Assembly (NCBI GenBank): GCA_900543295.1
Contig: UQQY01000105.1
Span: 1-8,202, forward strand
Origin: an uncultured Oscillospiraceae bacterium
GTDB lineage: Bacteria > Bacillota > Clostridia > Oscillospirales > Ruminococcaceae
DNA length: 8,202 nucleotides
Direction: 5' to 3'
Position numbers and translations under genes: made by a program. The notes below the pieces were generated by a model. It worked only from the letters and a program-made list of their open reading frames with translations, ran no database searches and was not told where the DNA came from. Shown piece by piece: positions 1-6,136 of this stretch; within the stretch, counting starts at the first letter, position 1; each line of letters begins with the position of its first letter.

Positions 1-1709
1 AAAGAAAAGCGGTTGAAGTCCACATTTTCAAAATCAAAAATATCTGTCTGCACCGACTTCACCGCACGGCCAAAATCACGTTCCGTCCGTATCTTTACCG
101 TGCAGCCGGAGCGTGCATACGGCTTAATCATAATGCCGCATCCATACCGCAAAAAGTGCTTATACACCATAAAGTTTCCGTCGTCATCCGCCTTGGTGCT
201 CCAGCTCGCGCAGATGGCCTGTCCATCGTCGTTAAAACGCGCCATGGAAGCAATGTCCGTATTAAACCGGCTGATTCTTCCGTCCGCCGTACCAAAGTAC
301 AGCGTATTTCCCTGCGGCAGAAAGCAGACGGCCGGTATATTAATCCAGTAAAAGCACTCGTACACCTTTTTCCCGTCTCCCGGCCGTACCGCCGCTTGCC
401 TGCCATCCAAAACATACGCCCTTCCGTTCACCGCAACCAGAAAGCGTCCATTCCACTCGGTACAAACCGCCTGCTCCAGATTTTTCTCTGCACAAAGCGC
501 CGCATCTGCAAAATAGCTTCTGTTCTCTACTGTTCTTTCCGCCGTAATCAGGTTAGAGGTCACGGCATATACGCCGGAGGATGACAGGAACAGCGGTTCG
601 TCCGCGAGATGCCCGACCGCACGCGGCGCGGCCATTCCGGTTCCCGAAATTCCGGCCTTGAGCGGAAACACGATCCGCTGTCCGTCTCCCGTCAAGTTAT
701 CCGTCTCACAGCCTCGCAGAAAAATGGTGCTGTTCTGCTCATCCTCCTTTTTTAAAATCAGAAGGTATTCTCCAAGCCTCGCGTATCCCATCACCGCCGT
801 CGTCTCGCTTCCAACCAGGCTGTATCCGTTATCCGGAAAATAGGAGGGATCACGGAGCGCGCTGTGAAAATCCTGCGCAGGATAAGCGGGATTTCCCGAA
901 ACAAAAACATATCCATCTCCGCCTTCGCCATACAGCGCCGCAATGGTACATCCTGCAATCTTTTCGTATGCGCCGCTTACCGTCTTTTCAAATTGAACCG
1001 ATACATTATCCGTACCGGCTATTGCAGGCGCTGAGGGCGCCGAAGCAAATGTTACAATGCCGTTGGCGCGGTCAACAGAAAAGCCGTTTCCTTCCGTCAT
1101 TGCCGTTCCGTTTATCATGGCAGTAACCGCCGCGCTGTCAAGCTGTGTTGTATCAAGCTGATATTTCACCGCTTTCCCGTCGGCGAGAAACCGATTCTCC
1201 CTTTTGGGCGTCAGCAGGTTTACATCGTCATACGACGTTCCGCCTGCAAGTGGACTTCTGCCAATGCTCGTCACGGGCCGTACAGCGATCTCCGAAACGT
1301 CTTGTACCGTTAACCCGTCATATGTCAGATATTCTCTTCCCGTCAGAAGCCAAAAGCGTCCGTTTAGAACAAATCCGCTGGACTTCGCATTCATAAGTCC
1401 GGTCTTCAATACAGCCGGATTCTCCGGATCGGTCACATCATAAAGCTTGGTTCCTCCATGCGCCAGCATTTTCTCTCCAGACGTTAAAAGCGCATGAAAC
1501 AGTCCGTTGACTGGTGCGTCAATGCTGGAAATTGTGCGCCAGCCGACTCGTTTTTCCGGAAAGCCTCCACTGTCAGAAACCAAATTCGGTGCATAAGGTG
1601 ACCGTTCTGACTGTACCTTTGTTGGATCGGAAGACATATCCACCCCCCGAAACGCAGTATATCGTGCCGTTTTCACGCTGCTCTGCTGTGTCATTCCGGC
1701 AAACCGCAT
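1..1709 (-). CDS. phage head-completion/tail protein, P22 gp10- or T7 gp12-like, partial (3' end outside window)
   Basis: An open frame of 569 codons with no stop runs from ATG at 1709 off the left edge, so the C-terminus is missing. Near the N-terminus is the pattern FRGVDMSSDP, then APNLVSDSGGFPEKRVGWR at about residues 40-58. I recognise this style of start from phage packaged-DNA stabilisation and tail-tube proteins. The rest is rich in short beta-type repeats with aromatic turns (for example GEYLLILKKED, NGRFLVAVNGRAYVLDG, GNTLYFGTADGRISRFNTD), which suggests a beta-propeller-like fold. It begins one base after the adaptor stop codon, with only a G-run (1716-1721) as ribosome site, so translation is probably coupled to the adaptor. 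By position and family it would plug or extend the portal after DNA packaging. The reading frame is certain; the exact function is inferred from gene order and sequence style. Confidence 0.75.
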   Translation of the reverse strand, partial: MRFAGMTQQSSVKTARYTAFRGVDMSSDPTKVQSERSPYAPNLVSDSGGFPEKRVGWRTISSIDAPVNGLFHALLTSGEKMLAHGGTKLYDVTDPENPAVLKTGLMNAKSSGFVLNGRFWLLTGREYLTYDGLTVQDVSEIAVRPVTSIGRSPLAGGTSYDDVNLLTPKRENRFLADGKAVKYQLDTTQLDSAAVTAMINGTAMTEGNGFSVDRANGIVTFASAPSAPAIAGTDNVSVQFEKTVSGAYEKIAGCTIAALYGEGGDGYVFVSGNPAYPAQDFHSALRDPSYFPDNGYSLVGSETTAVMGYARLGEYLLILKKEDEQNSTIFLRGCETDNLTGDGQRIVFPLKAGISGTGMAAPRAVGHLADEPLFLSSSGVYAVTSNLITAERTVENRSYFADAALCAEKNLEQAVCTEWNGRFLVAVNGRAYVLDGRQAAVRPGDGKKVYECFYWINIPAVCFLPQGNTLYFGTADGRISRFNTDIASMARFNDDGQAICASWSTKADDDGNFMVYKHFLRYGCGIMIKPYARSGCTVKIRTERDFGRAVKSVQTDIFDFENVDFNRFS

Positions 1710-1710
1710 G

Positions 1711-2091
1711 CTAATCCCCCCAAACGCTGTCGCAGATCTGTTCTGTTTTTCCCGGTGTTCCCTCTGTAAAAGCCTGCGCGTACATCTGATTCAAGTAATT
1801 GAACAGCGGCGCATTGTTATCCTCAATCGTAAGCTTCGCCGCCAGCCCATATGCGCCGCAGGTCTTTACAAGCTGTGCGTCATATGGAACATCGTCCGAA
1901 AATGCAGAAAGCTCCGGTGCGGCGGACAACTCCGCCTCACCCTTTGCATAGCGCGTCTGGTTTTCAAGCGGCAGCATCTCCGCCAGAATGATGTTCAGCG
2001 CACGCAGCGCATATCCGCGATAATCATCCGTCGTCTCAGGCATCTCTCCCTTCAGAGCAAGCGCCGTCTGAATCAGCTCTTCTGCTGTCAT
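1711..2091 (-). CDS. phage head-tail adaptor (connector) protein
   Basis: A 126-aa protein, starting MTAEELIQTAL and ending in TAG. It is mostly predicted helix: an amphipathic N-terminal half (about residues 3-50), a short acidic linker, and a second helical block containing YDAQLVKTCGAYGLAAKL (residues about 79-96). The pattern of a tyrosine followed by a helical block with GLAAKL is what I associate with small gp6/gp4-like connectors that form a ring under the portal. Its place between the coat gene and the large stabilisation protein fits this. The ATG at 2091 is chosen because AAAGGAG (2099-2105) lies 7 bases upstream; a GTG at 2118 in the same frame would add nine residues, some encoded by the ribosome site itself. 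The stop is separated from the next start by a single base. Confidence 0.7.
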   Translation of the reverse strand: MTAEELIQTALALKGEMPETTDDYRGYALRALNIILAEMLPLENQTRYAKGEAELSAAPELSAFSDDVPYDAQLVKTCGAYGLAAKLTIEDNNAPLFNYLNQMYAQAFTEGTPGKTEQICDSVWGD

Positions 2092-2098
2092 ATTCTCT

Positions 2099-2105
2099 CT
2101 CCTTT
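2099..2105 (-). promoter_or_regulatory. ribosome binding site that fixes the adaptor start
   Basis: The minus strand reads AAAGGAG here, 7 bases before the ATG at 2091. It lies inside the possible longer reading frame that would begin at GTG 2118, which argues that the shorter protein is the real product. Confidence 0.65.
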
Positions 2106-2156
2106 CCGCAAACCCCACCTCCCTCCCCGGCTAATATCAGCGCTTTATTTCACGCT

Positions 2157-3215
2157 TTACGCCATAGTATAGGTTGTCACGGCAGACGGATATGCGCCGG
2201 ATTTAAATGCATAGACGCTGATAACTGTTCCCTCCGCCGTTAAATCAGAGGTGGTGCCAACACGCGCCGATGCACTGTAACGCGGATCGGAGCCGTCCGT
2301 GGTATAGCTGTAGCTTACGCCGGTTGTCCCGCAGGAAAACGCACCTGCGCTTGACACAGACGGCGCGGCACAGACCTTTCCCTTGCCGCTGCCTGTGTCA
2401 ACTTCAACATAAATCCCCTGTGCGCGCGGTGCGAACACAAACAGATCATAAATCTGCCGTCCTTCCAGCAGATTGCCTGAAATACCCGGCGGATCGCGAT
2501 GAAGCTTCGTTTCGCTCAATGTCACAGGAAAAGCCGCGCACTGTTTCTGCACAATAATAAAGTTGACGTTTGCCGGCCATCTGCCGGACGGTACCTTAAC
2601 CACCGTCATGTTGTCGTAAAGACCGACCTGTCCTTTCGCGAGCGCTTTTTCTCCAAGCGATTCCACACCTAAAAACTCATCAGAGTGCTTTAACAGCTTA
2701 TACACGGCCGCTGGTACGAACAACGTTCTGCCATCCTGGGGAATCTCCGCATCGTCAAGCGCAAGCGTTCCCTCTGAAATTCGTGCGCATACGTTCGATT
2801 TGGTCAGCGCCTCTGCATTGCCGACAATTTTGCCCGCGCGCTCCGCAAGCTTTGAAAAGCCATAGGTATCGGACGTCGGAACCGCACGCTCCCTCACCTG
2901 AAGGCCGAGCATACGCCCCGCTTCCTTTACACCGCCCTGCTCCAAATTGTTGCCCTTGTCAATGGTCAGCGAAAACGCCTTGTCCTGACTCAGCGTCATC
3001 TCCTGTACAAGATCCTGCATCTCCTGCGGATCGCCGTATCGGTTTGCTCCGGTACGGACATAATCCACCATCGGCACAGTCTGCGGTATTGTCAGCTTGA
3101 CGGTTTTCGCACCCTTAAATGAAAAATCGCTGGACAGCCTGCCCGTTAAAAGCGAGGCCTCCTTAAAGACCGACTGAATTTTCTTTTCATACTTTTCATG
3201 AAGATTAACTGCCAT
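2157..3215 (-). CDS. phage major capsid protein (P22 coat/HK97-fold type) with C-terminal Ig-like domain
   Basis: A 352-aa protein. The core (about residues 1-272) has features I recognise from coat proteins of P22-like prophages in Clostridia: an N-terminal helix (HEKYEKKIQSVFKEASLL), LTKSNVCARI at 137-146, GRTLFVPAAVYKLLKHSDEFL at 162-182, and ETKLHRDPPGISGNLLEGRQIYDLF at 235-259. The last ~75 residues form a separate domain after a Gly/Ser linker (about 273-279), with YTTDGSDPRYS at 304-314, typical of the chitobiase C-terminal/Ig-like fold found on surface-exposed proteins. This tail probably projects from the capsid as a decoration. It follows the scaffold gene by 21 bases and has AAAGGAG (3227-3233) 11 bases before the ATG. 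It would form the icosahedral shell around the scaffold and portal. The coat role is strongly supported by gene order; the exact subfamily is inferred. Confidence 0.85.
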   Translation of the reverse strand: MAVNLHEKYEKKIQSVFKEASLLTGRLSSDFSFKGAKTVKLTIPQTVPMVDYVRTGANRYGDPQEMQDLVQEMTLSQDKAFSLTIDKGNNLEQGGVKEAGRMLGLQVRERAVPTSDTYGFSKLAERAGKIVGNAEALTKSNVCARISEGTLALDDAEIPQDGRTLFVPAAVYKLLKHSDEFLGVESLGEKALAKGQVGLYDNMTVVKVPSGRWPANVNFIIVQKQCAAFPVTLSETKLHRDPPGISGNLLEGRQIYDLFVFAPRAQGIYVEVDTGSGKGKVCAAPSVSSAGAFSCGTTGVSYSYTTDGSDPRYSASARVGTTSDLTAEGTVISVYAFKSGAYPSAVTTYTMA

Positions 3216-3236
3216 ATTCTTCTTTTCTCCTTTCCT

Positions 3237-3668
3237 TTATGCCCGCTCACCAAACAGGCCCTGTAAAAACGGATCCTCCGCTGTGTCGCCGTCCTCGCTC
3301 AAAAGACTTCCCGGCGATTTTACTGCCGTCCCATGATTCTGTGACAAAATCGCCAGTCTGCATCGCAGCATTTCATTTTCATACATTGCGTAAGCCGTAC
3401 GCAGCGATTCCCCTGCCGCCATGCGCTTGACTACCTGATCCGGCAGTTCCGTTACGTCCGGATGCTCTCTTACAAACAAAATCCATTCGTCGTCTTCTCC
3501 GCCAAAAGCTGCGTTTGTCTCTTCATTCTGGGGCGCTTCCTGCTCCTCCGGATACAAATCCTCCAGTAAGGTCTCATCCGCACTGCCAGAATCCTGCTCT
3601 TCCTCTGCTGTCGTATCCTCTGCAAAAAACTGCATTGAGAGCCTCAGCAAATCCTCTTCATTCCGCAC
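3237..3668 (-). CDS. phage scaffold-like acidic protein
   Basis: A 143-aa, very acidic protein (stretches such as EDTTAEEEQDSGSADE and LLEDLYPEEQEAP). It contains MQFFAED at residues 12-18, close to the (L)QFFAE motif that begins many phage scaffold proteins. Helical segments near residues 60-110 (EWILFVREHPDVTELPDQVVKRMA) could pair with coat protein, and the C-terminus is short. It sits directly before the coat gene, the usual scaffold position. It is short for a scaffold (P22's is about 300 aa). The start is taken as GTG 3668 because AAGGAGG (3678-3684) lies 9 bases upstream; ATG 3635, which would begin the protein exactly at MQFFAE, is a real alternative with a weaker ribosome site. Its first 11 bases overlap the end of the upstream four-cysteine gene, so the two are translationally coupled. 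Confidence 0.75.
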   Translation of the reverse strand: MRNEEDLLRLSMQFFAEDTTAEEEQDSGSADETLLEDLYPEEQEAPQNEETNAAFGGEDDEWILFVREHPDVTELPDQVVKRMAAGESLRTAYAMYENEMLRCRLAILSQNHGTAVKSPGSLLSEDGDTAEDPFLQGLFGERA

Positions 3669-3816
3669 TTATCTCTTCCTCCTTAAGTGTGACAGTCGCC
3701 TGTACCGCTTTAAAGCCGCTGCACTGCGGATTGCGGCAGGAAAATGACTGTCGGATACCCGTCTCCGTTTCTTCACTGTCCACACGCATTTCAATTCCGC
3801 ATTTCGGACAATCCAT
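3658..3816 (-). CDS. small four-cysteine (zinc-ribbon-like) protein in the phage head module
   Basis: A 52-aa frame from ATG 3816 to TGA 3658-3660. It begins MDCPKCGIEM and continues to CRNPQCSGF, giving CPKC at residues 3-6 and C-x4-C at 27-32, a typical arrangement for a zinc ribbon with two metal-binding knuckles. The C-terminus is acidic (TLKEEEISAE). It overlaps the portal gene's 3' end by 26 bases and the scaffold gene's 5' end by 11 bases, so its frame is locked between two certain genes; this supports it being a true gene. A GAGG/G-run site lies about 11 bases upstream of the start. Similar tiny Cys-rich genes occur between portal and scaffold genes in other phages, as far as I recall, without a known role. 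It may bind nucleic acid or stabilise an assembly intermediate, but no function can be assigned. Confidence 0.75.
   Translation of the reverse strand: MDCPKCGIEMRVDSEETETGIRQSFSCRNPQCSGFKAVQATVTLKEEEISAE
3678..3684 (-). promoter_or_regulatory. ribosome binding site for the GTG start of the scaffold gene
   Basis: The minus strand reads AAGGAGG, 9 bases before GTG 3668. It lies within the coding sequence of the 52-aa gene, where it encodes part of the KEEE tail. It favours GTG over the internal ATG at 3635. Confidence 0.65.
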
Positions 3817-5326
3817 TCGCCGTCCCCCCTCTCTCCGCTCCTGCTTCGCGTTCCTTAAGCGTCTGTAAAAGCTTGGCTTTATTTTTTAAATACGCTGACG
3901 GAATACTTTCCACATATTCTGCTGCATCGGTTAAAACGCCCTTTGCAAACAGGTTATCAAGCGTCTGCACCTGCATCAGCTCGCTCCAATAGGAGGACGC
4001 GCCGATGTCTACATTCAGCCGCAGATCCATTCCGCACAATTTTGATAAATCCAGTATAGCCTGTCCGCCGTTTTCCTCCCGGATGATTCGTTTTCCATAA
4101 TCGCAGGCCATAATATCCAAAATGATGCGTACTGCATCCTCCATATAGCGATAAAAGGCCATTCGCTGCAATTCAAGCGGCATGATTGAAGACTGCTGCA
4201 CTGCTAAAATAGCCGAGGTATTGTCCGGCGTAATGTTTCCAAGTATTACGTCGTTCGCGCCCATCGTATCTCTCGTATAGGAGATCACTTTATCGATCAT
4301 CTGCAAAACCTGCGCAGACATATCCGGCGCGCGGAAACCTGACGCAACCGCACGGTTCGGGTCGCCGCTCACCGCAATCGCCGCGCCAACGTCATTGTTC
4401 CATTTTCCCGCCACCATGTCCCGATTATAAATTACCTTCGGGAACGCCATGGATTTGACGTGCTCCATGCTCATGGCAAACAGCTTGTTGATAAAAATCT
4501 GGTTGGGCAAAAGCCCTGTCACGGCCGCCTGTCCGTGATATGAATTTTTCACTTTGTCCCAGGAGAACCATGCAAACGGATACCGGCGATAGGAAAGATC
4601 CGTATCCGGCTGAATGATTCTGCCGCCGGACACTTTCATCATGTGTACTGTAGCCGCACCGTCCGCCCGTTTTTCTTTCCAAAAACGAACCAGCATCACA
4701 GCACGCCTGTCCTCTTCCTCTTCTTCCTCCTGCGGCAAAAGCGCGTCTGCCGCATTCTGGCTCATGCCATGCAGCATCGCTTCTCTGCGGATATCCTCCG
4801 CTCTTCTGCGAACCGAGACAAGCAGATATGGCTGACGCTCCACCTCCGTACAATACGGATTTCCAAAATAGAGATTCGTATTGTCGATCACCTCTGCGGC
4901 AATCGCGCCGCGCACAGCCTGCCCTGTTTCTTTCTCCGGATCAAAATAGAGATACAGACAGCCGTCTCCGTCCACCGCACCGTTTCGGATTACATCGCGG
5001 TTTTTTTCTTTAATGCCCGCTCCCTCAATCACTGCCTCTAACTGCTTGGTCACTGCGTCTAAATATGCGTCTGTCCCGCCGTAGAAGTCGGAAAGCTGTA
5101 CCGCAACGTCGTCCGAAACAACCGTTGCGACAAAATATGAAACCACACGCTTCAAAATGTTAAACACCGGACGATCAAGGTCTTTTGGCGCGTTCACACC
5201 ATACCATTGATCTCCGATAAAAAAACGTTCGTTTCGTTTGGTATTTTCGTATACGCCCACCTGCGTTTTATACGCGCGTCCATCGGCATATTCTGCTTCC
5301 ACCTGCTGCGCCGTTATTCTGTTCAT
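3791..5326 (-). CDS. phage portal protein (P22-like family)
   Basis: A 511-aa protein. It has the character of a portal: the N-terminal segment NERFFIGDQWYG (residues about 32-43) followed by DRPVFNILKRVVSYFVATVVSDD, a pattern shared by P22-like portals; a central beta-rich region; and a long helical part with LLPNQIFINKLFAMSMEHVKSMAFPKVIYNR. Near residues 348-380 the TMGANDVILGNITPDNTSAILAVQQSS segment resembles the conserved stretch before the crown in such portals. The twelve-subunit ring sits at one capsid vertex and is the channel for packaging and ejection. AGGAGGG (5336-5342) lies 9 bases before the ATG, and the start overlaps the stop of the coiled-coil gene by 4 bases (ATGA). It lacks the long C-terminal barrel seen in P22 (about 725 aa). 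The terminase that would dock on it is not found upstream. Confidence 0.88.
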   Translation of the reverse strand: MNRITAQQVEAEYADGRAYKTQVGVYENTKRNERFFIGDQWYGVNAPKDLDRPVFNILKRVVSYFVATVVSDDVAVQLSDFYGGTDAYLDAVTKQLEAVIEGAGIKEKNRDVIRNGAVDGDGCLYLYFDPEKETGQAVRGAIAAEVIDNTNLYFGNPYCTEVERQPYLLVSVRRRAEDIRREAMLHGMSQNAADALLPQEEEEEEDRRAVMLVRFWKEKRADGAATVHMMKVSGGRIIQPDTDLSYRRYPFAWFSWDKVKNSYHGQAAVTGLLPNQIFINKLFAMSMEHVKSMAFPKVIYNRDMVAGKWNNDVGAAIAVSGDPNRAVASGFRAPDMSAQVLQMIDKVISYTRDTMGANDVILGNITPDNTSAILAVQQSSIMPLELQRMAFYRYMEDAVRIILDIMACDYGKRIIREENGGQAILDLSKLCGMDLRLNVDIGASSYWSELMQVQTLDNLFAKGVLTDAAEYVESIPSAYLKNKAKLLQTLKEREAGAERGGTANGLSEMRN

Positions 5327-5496
5327 TCTGAAAATCCCTCCTGCGGCGTTCCGTCATACGCCCAAAAATTCCGCATTTTCCGACGCCGTTCCAGCTCGCG
5401 TATCTCTTCCTCCTCTTTCTCCTCTAAGCGTCGCCTCAGCCGCTCATTCTCTTCCACAAGCCTTCGATTTTCTCTTAAGATCCGGTTGTAAAACAT
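5323..5496 (-). CDS. small basic/acidic coiled-coil protein, first gene of the phage module
   Basis: A 57-aa frame, MFYNRILREN onward, with a highly charged heptad-like run (about residues 7-40: RENRRLVEENERLRRRLEEK, then EEEEIRELERRRK) and a C-terminal tail NFWAYDGTPQEGFSE. It has an excellent ribosome site, AAAGGAGG (5505-5512), 8 bases before ATG, and its TGA overlaps the portal ATG as ATGA, so it is translated and couples into portal synthesis. I do not recognise a family. The charged helix could form a dimeric coiled coil and act as a small assembly factor; alternatively it is the 3' remnant position of a lost upstream gene that kept a functional start. Its position, where a terminase large subunit would usually end, makes it of interest. 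Confidence 0.72.
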   Translation of the reverse strand: MFYNRILRENRRLVEENERLRRRLEEKEEEEIRELERRRKMRNFWAYDGTPQEGFSE

Positions 5497-5521
5497 CTCT
5501 ATCGCCTCCTTTGCATGCCTT

Positions 5522-5545
5522 ATTATGACAGACGATATTCGTCAT
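5522..5545 (-). promoter_or_regulatory. candidate promoter with dyad for the phage module
   Basis: On the minus strand TGTCATAAT (5522-5530) resembles an extended -10 element and would start transcription near 5515, just before the ribosome site of the coiled-coil gene. There is no good -35. Two overlapping dyads sit here: ATGAC/GTCAT (5525-5529 and 5541-5545), and GACGA-TAT-TCGTC (5531-5543). They could be an operator covering the promoter. All of this is a weak motif-based call. Confidence 0.25.
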
Positions 5546-5571
5546 TTTCGTCCTTTTCTCCTATCTTTTGA

Positions 5572-5600
5572 TTGCAAAGCGTATGAAAACCTGCTATATT
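5572..5600 (+). promoter_or_regulatory. sigma-A-type promoter of the VOC gene
   Basis: TTGCAA (5572-5577), a 17-base spacer, and TATATT (5595-5600) preceded by TGC, an extended -10. Transcription should begin near 5607, giving a leader of about 17 bases that holds AAGGAG (5609-5614), 9 bases before the ATG. The leader is too short for a riboswitch. Confidence 0.75.
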
Positions 5601-5623
5601 AAAAGAAAAAGGAGTTCTTTACT

Positions 5624-6034
5624 ATGGCCATGAGACGTATTGCGCACGCCGCTTACAATATTTCAAATATCGACGTGGCAATTCACTACTACTGTGATCT
5701 TCTCGGTATGGAAAAGCTTTTCACCCTGCCGCTTGGCGACGGGCGGACGCTTTTGTATTTGCGCTTCGCCCCCGCGCAGTTTCTCGAACTGTTTTACGGC
5801 GCATCCGCAGATCAAACGCCTCACGGCAACACTGGGAGCTTTGAGCATCTCTGCATCGAGGTGGACAATATCGCGGATATGTATGACGACTTTGTAAAGC
5901 GCGGCGTACCGGTTGTTGCCGCTCCATCCGAAGGCTTGGACGGCAACATTCAGATGTGGCTTGTCGATCCATTCGGCAATCGGATCGAACTTATGCAGTA
6001 CGGCGCGCATCCTCTGCAATTTCCGGAAAACTGA
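5624..6034 (+). CDS. VOC (glyoxalase/dioxygenase) superfamily metalloenzyme, lactoylglutathione-lyase-like
   Basis: A 136-aa protein of the length of single-module-pair glyoxalase I enzymes. Two beta-alpha-beta-beta-beta repeats are visible: residues about 5-59 (RIAHAAYNISNIDVAIHYY ... LLGMEKL ... FLELFYG) and about 72-126 (FEHLCIEVDNIADMYDDF ... MWLVDPFGNRIELMQY). The four expected metal ligands are present: His8, Glu55, His75 and Glu122, matching His5/Glu56/His74/Glu122 of E. coli GloA by position. The DPFGNRIEL ending is typical. Such enzymes isomerise or cleave small electrophiles, glyoxalase I acting on the methylglyoxal-thiol adduct; close relatives include methylmalonyl-CoA epimerase and antibiotic-binding proteins, so the substrate is not settled. 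It is monocistronic, with its own promoter and terminator, and stands between the phage module and the two-component operon on the opposite strand. ATG 5624 is chosen from the AAGGAG site; ATG 5630 is possible. Confidence 0.88.
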   Translation: MAMRRIAHAAYNISNIDVAIHYYCDLLGMEKLFTLPLGDGRTLLYLRFAPAQFLELFYGASADQTPHGNTGSFEHLCIEVDNIADMYDDFVKRGVPVVAAPSEGLDGNIQMWLVDPFGNRIELMQYGAHPLQFPEN

Positions 6035-6053
6035 TCGAATCATTTTTGCTCTT

Positions 6054-6109
6054 AAAGTAATACAGCTCAAACACCGGAGATGACCCGATGTTTGAGCTGT
6101 ATTACTTTT
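6054..6109. terminator. long hairpin between convergent genes, probable bidirectional terminator
   Basis: The arms 6054-6073 and 6089-6108 are perfectly complementary over 20 bases, and after one mismatch three more pairs (CGG/CCG) extend the stem to a 7-base loop. The plus strand continues with TTTT then AATC, and the minus strand has a short TTTAAG tract at the other end. It begins 20 bases after the VOC stop and ends 28 bases before the kinase stop. Each T-run is short and partly within the stem, so efficiency is uncertain. Confidence 0.75.
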
Positions 6110-6136
6110 AATCAGTATGAAGGCCTTGACCTCTGC

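Noticed and set aside
2092..2118. Nine-residue N-terminal extension of the adaptor from a GTG at 2118.
   Set aside because: The ATG at 2091 has AAAGGAG at 7 bases, and that site would itself be coding in the longer version.
1708..2172. A 154-codon plus-strand frame opposite the adaptor gene.
   Set aside because: It is antisense to a well-supported gene, has a composition rich in Arg, Cys and Leu without recognisable domains, and has no ribosome site.
4425..5041. Frames of 132-142 codons on both strands inside the portal gene.
   Set aside because: They overlap a full-length portal frame, have low-complexity Ser/Arg/His-rich products and show no domain or ribosome site.
5497..5623. tRNA gene or attachment-site core at the phage/chromosome junction.
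   Set aside because: No cloverleaf or CCA-type 3' end is visible, and the second copy of any attachment core would lie outside the window.
5663..6070. A 135-codon minus-strand frame opposite the VOC gene.
   Set aside because: The plus-strand frame has all four metal ligands and a strong promoter; the antisense product matches nothing and starts inside the terminator stem.
6054..6109. Inverted repeat as terminal repeats of an insertion sequence.
   Set aside because: Only about 15 bases separate the arms, so no transposase can lie between them; it is a hairpin.
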